From Hyphomicrobiales bacterium (GTDB taxonomy: Bacteria; Pseudomonadota; Alphaproteobacteria; Rhizobiales; SZUA-8), in assembly GCA_003232175.1 (NCBI GenBank), contig QILX01000028.1:1-7444 (forward strand): 7,444 nucleotides of DNA, read 5' to 3'. The notes under the pieces are model-generated. The model saw only the letters and a program-made list of their open reading frames with translations, searched no databases and was not told the origin of the DNA. The position numbers and the translations under genes are program-made. Positions within the stretch are counted from its first letter, which is position 1; every line of letters starts with the position of its first letter. Shown piece after piece: positions 7,390 to 7,444 of this stretch.

Positions 7390-7444
7390 CCAAGACACCG
7401 CCGCCCAGTGCCGCTTTGCGCGGCCGTATCGCCTATAAAACCGG
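7260..7444 (+). CDS. pbpC: pbpC continuation in frame 3, through the KTG motif (3' end outside window)
   Basis: Frame 3 is open from 7260 to the window edge and reads as the next part of the transpeptidase domain. It opens with SVYAALARGGEPVTLHGVGV, then runs on through GPLASGYVTDIL and ends with AYKTG, encoded by the last 14 bases. AYKTG corresponds to AWKTG in E. coli PbpC and is the third active-site motif (KTG) of penicillin-binding transpeptidases. This shows the gene originally continued here and that the stop at 7387 arises from the upstream frame change. It has no start of its own and would not be translated separately. The rest of the transpeptidase domain and any C-terminal PBP1C domain lie beyond the window. 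Confidence 0.87.

Noticed and set aside
7154..7438. Plus-strand frame 2 open frame near the right edge
   Set aside because: The translation is cysteine/arginine/proline-rich noise. The genuine PBP1C continuation is in frame 3 over the same bases.
1..7444. Mobile element, CRISPR array, tRNA or phage remnants
   Set aside because: No transposase or integrase motifs, spaced repeats, attachment-site repeats or tRNA-like clover sequence were seen. Coding sequence explains almost the whole window.

Overview
The window reads as GC-rich chromosomal DNA from a Gram-negative bacterium. Protein sequence style (clade 3 catalase tail, periplasmic alpha-2-macroglobulin with an N-terminal PAN/Apple module, PBP1C) and codon use fit an alphaproteobacterium. 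That placement is inference; no rRNA or other phylogenetic marker is present. All genes run on the + strand and nearly all of the sequence is coding.

Layout: (1) 1-324 is the 3' end of a monofunctional heme catalase gene. (2) 325-476 is a short intergenic region with a clear intrinsic terminator at 378-405. (3) 477-5914 is one very large gene for a bacterial alpha-2-macroglobulin (A2M): signal peptide, PAN/Apple domain, helical TPR-like stretch, macroglobulin domains, bait region, CAEQ thioester domain and conserved C-terminal domain. It is broken by a -1 frame change near 3170-3182, so two open frames (to 3215, and from 3332) carry its halves. (4) 5911-7444 is pbpC (penicillin-binding protein 1C), overlapping the A2M stop by ATGA. 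It is also broken by a -1 frame change at about 7258-7262. Its continuation in another frame reaches the KTG motif at the last bases of the window, so the gene runs off the end.

How the genes work together: A2M-pbpC is a known bacterial pair. The A2M is thought to trap proteases that breach the outer membrane, by bait cleavage and thioester capture. PBP1C is thought to help repair peptidoglycan. The catalase is a separate transcription unit and need not be functionally linked.

The main point of note is that both partners carry a lesion of the same sign. In pbpC, the spacing against the E. coli protein as I recall it indicates about 28 missing nucleotides (nine residues plus one base). In the A2M, the lesion is either one lost G in a G run or a small deletion of about 22-25 nt. 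This could mean decay of the operon or assembly errors. I see no mobile element, CRISPR array or RNA gene, and no evidence of an undescribed system.
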